In this document: piece by piece, positions 5,643 to 6,877 of the stretch
How positions within the stretch are numbered: position 1 is the first letter of the stretch
How the letters are laid out: each line of letters begins with the position of its first letter
Source of the DNA: Pseudomonadota bacterium
Lineage (GTDB): Bacteria > Pseudomonadota > Gammaproteobacteria > UBA4575
Direction of reading: 5' to 3'
Assembly (NCBI GenBank): GCA_009839635.1
Contig: VXPJ01000126.1
Span: 1 to 6,877 of the forward strand
Length of the DNA stretch: 6,877 nt
Made by a program: the position numbers and the translations under genes
Notes under the pieces: generated by a model
Told to the model about the DNA's origin: nothing
Seen by the model: the letters and a program-made list of their open reading frames with translations, nothing else
The model's database searches: none

Positions 5643-6877
5643 ATGAAAGACACACTGGACATTGCCCTGGCACAGTGCAATTTCCTGGTCGGAGACCTGG
5701 AGGGAAATACTCGCCAGATCATCGACAACGCTGTACATGCGCGCGACCACCTGGGCGCGGACCTGGTCGTGTTTTCCGAACTCTCGCTGACCGGCTATCC
5801 GCTCGAGGACCTGCTGTTCAATGCGACGGTCCTGCCGCAGGTTGAGCAATGCCTGCAGACCCTGCAGCGTGAAATCCATGGCATCCACGTCGTGCTCGGT
5901 GCACCCTCAAAAGAAGGCGGGCAGCTGTTCAATTCGGCATTCGTGATCCGGGATGGGGCCACACTCGCGGTATACCACAAGCAGCAGTTGCCGAATTACG
6001 AGGTTTTTGACGAAAAGCGGTACTTCCACGCAGGCGATGCGGCTTGCGTCACAGACATCCAGGGGGTGCAGGTGGGGATCACGATCTGTGAGGATATCTG
6101 GGTGGGCGCGCCCGTTGAACAAGCCGTGGCAGACGGGGCCGAACTCATCATCAACATCAATGCCAGCCCCTACCAGGTGCACAAGACGGACGAGCGCCTT
6201 GAGATTCTCAAGGCCCGTGTCCGGGAGCAGCAGGTTCCCATCGTGTACGTCAACCAGGTTGGAGGGCAGGACGAGCTGGTATTCGACGGCGAGTCCTGCT
6301 GCATCAACCGCCTGGGCGAACCCTGCCTGCGGGCTCCGGCGTTCGAGCCCGGGATTTTTACCGTGCAGTACTCAAAGGCTGACTCGGACCTGCTGGCCAG
6401 CGACTGCCTGCACGCCCCGCTGACGGGTGCTGCATCGGTGTACCGTGCGCTCGTGCTGGGGGTGCGCGACTATGTGCTGAAAAACCGCTTTGACGGCGTG
6501 GTACTGGGTCTGTCCGGCGGGATTGACTCGGCCCTGACGCTGGTGCTTGCGGTCGATGCCCTCGGGGCCGAACGGGTTCACGCGGTGATGATGCCGTTTC
6601 GCTACACCTCCGCGATCAGCATCGAGGATGCCGGGGCACTGGCCGCAGGCCTGGGGGTTCAACTGGACCAGATTCCCATCGAGGCCGCATTTTCGGCGGT
6701 CACGAACGGCCTGGCGACAGTGGCCCCGGTTTCTGCACCGGACGTGACCGAGGAGAATGTCCAGTCACGTCTTCGCGGGGTGTTCCTCATGGCGCTGTCG
6801 AACCGCACAGGAAGACTGTTGCTGACGACCGGGAACAAGAGCGAAATGTCCGTCGGGTATGCCACCCTGTATGGCGA
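5643..6877 (+). CDS. nadE: Glutamine-dependent NAD+ synthetase, 3' end missing
   Basis: This enzyme makes NAD+ from deamido-NAD (nicotinic acid adenine dinucleotide), ATP and ammonia taken from glutamine, the last step of NAD synthesis. The frame is open for 411 codons and runs off the window; glutamine-dependent forms of this short type are about 540 residues. An N-terminal nitrilase-like glutaminase domain (about 1-250) has the triad Glu46 (FSELSLTGYP), Lys113 (YHKQQLPNY) and Cys149 (TICEDIW). The C-terminal synthetase domain starts near 265 and shows the PP-loop SGGIDS at 291-296, ENVQSRLRG at 371-379 and TTGNKSEMSVGY at 395-405. ATG 5643 fits the family N-terminus. A GTG directly before it (5640) is an alternative, with CAGGG about 10 bases upstream. 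It lies 22 bases after sucD, so co-transcription with sucCD is likely, as in other proteobacteria. It carries its own glutaminase half, so it needs no separate ammonia source. Confidence 0.95.
   Translation, partial: MKDTLDIALAQCNFLVGDLEGNTRQIIDNAVHARDHLGADLVVFSELSLTGYPLEDLLFNATVLPQVEQCLQTLQREIHGIHVVLGAPSKEGGQLFNSAFVIRDGATLAVYHKQQLPNYEVFDEKRYFHAGDAACVTDIQGVQVGITICEDIWVGAPVEQAVADGAELIININASPYQVHKTDERLEILKARVREQQVPIVYVNQVGGQDELVFDGESCCINRLGEPCLRAPAFEPGIFTVQYSKADSDLLASDCLHAPLTGAASVYRALVLGVRDYVLKNRFDGVVLGLSGGIDSALTLVLAVDALGAERVHAVMMPFRYTSAISIEDAGALAAGLGVQLDQIPIEAAFSAVTNGLATVAPVSAPDVTEENVQSRLRGVFLMALSNRTGRLLLTTGNKSEMSVGYATLYG

Noticed and set aside
1..6877. Searched by eye for insertion sequences, CRISPR repeats, tRNA or rRNA genes, riboswitches, attachment sites and defence genes.
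   Set aside because: Known coding genes fill nearly the whole window, gaps are at most about 50 bases, and no repeat or RNA signature was found.

Overview
This 6.9-kb window is a gene-dense stretch of bacterial chromosome made of housekeeping genes, and I see no mobile element, CRISPR array, RNA gene or defence cassette in it. The organism is most likely a gammaproteobacterium with moderately high GC. The evidence is a clear ZapD (a division protein largely confined to gamma- and betaproteobacteria), a Nudix protein fused to a ThiE-like domain and sited right after argJ, and GC-rich third codon positions. I cannot name the genus; a free-living, Chromatiales-like lineage is only a guess.

Layout. 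Bases 1-1145 (+) hold the 3' 94% or so of argJ, the bifunctional ornithine acetyltransferase/N-acetylglutamate synthase of arginine synthesis. It is followed at once, or with overlap, by a MutT-type Nudix hydrolase fused to a ThiE/TenI-like barrel (to 2107, +). That pair runs tail-to-tail, with only 16 bases between, into a minus-strand pair: coaE (3508 to 2900, dephospho-CoA kinase) and then zapD (2885 or 2903 to 2124, FtsZ-ring factor). A 49-bp divergent spacer separates coaE from sucC (3558-4721, +), sucD (4748-5620, +) and the first 411 codons of a glutamine-dependent NAD+ synthetase gene, nadE (5643 to beyond the window end, +).

How the genes relate. sucC and sucD encode the two subunits of succinyl-CoA synthetase, and all the key beta residues and the alpha phospho-histidine are present. 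nadE follows 22 bases after sucD and is probably co-transcribed with it. Next to it, read the other way, is coaE, which makes the CoA that SucCD uses. The central block therefore joins CoA synthesis, a CoA-consuming TCA-cycle step and NAD synthesis. The usual TCA neighbours (sucA, sucB, lpd, mdh) are not beside sucCD here. The zapD-coaE pair lacks the small yacG gene that often lies beside it, and no pil gene lies next to coaE.

The points most worth checking are the compact coaE/sucC divergent spacer with an inverted repeat over the predicted sucC start point, the lack of visible Shine-Dalgarno sequences in front of sucC and sucD, a few substitutions at normally conserved positions in SucC and SucD, and the degenerate state of the ThiE-like half of the Nudix fusion. 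I do not find convincing evidence of a new biological system.
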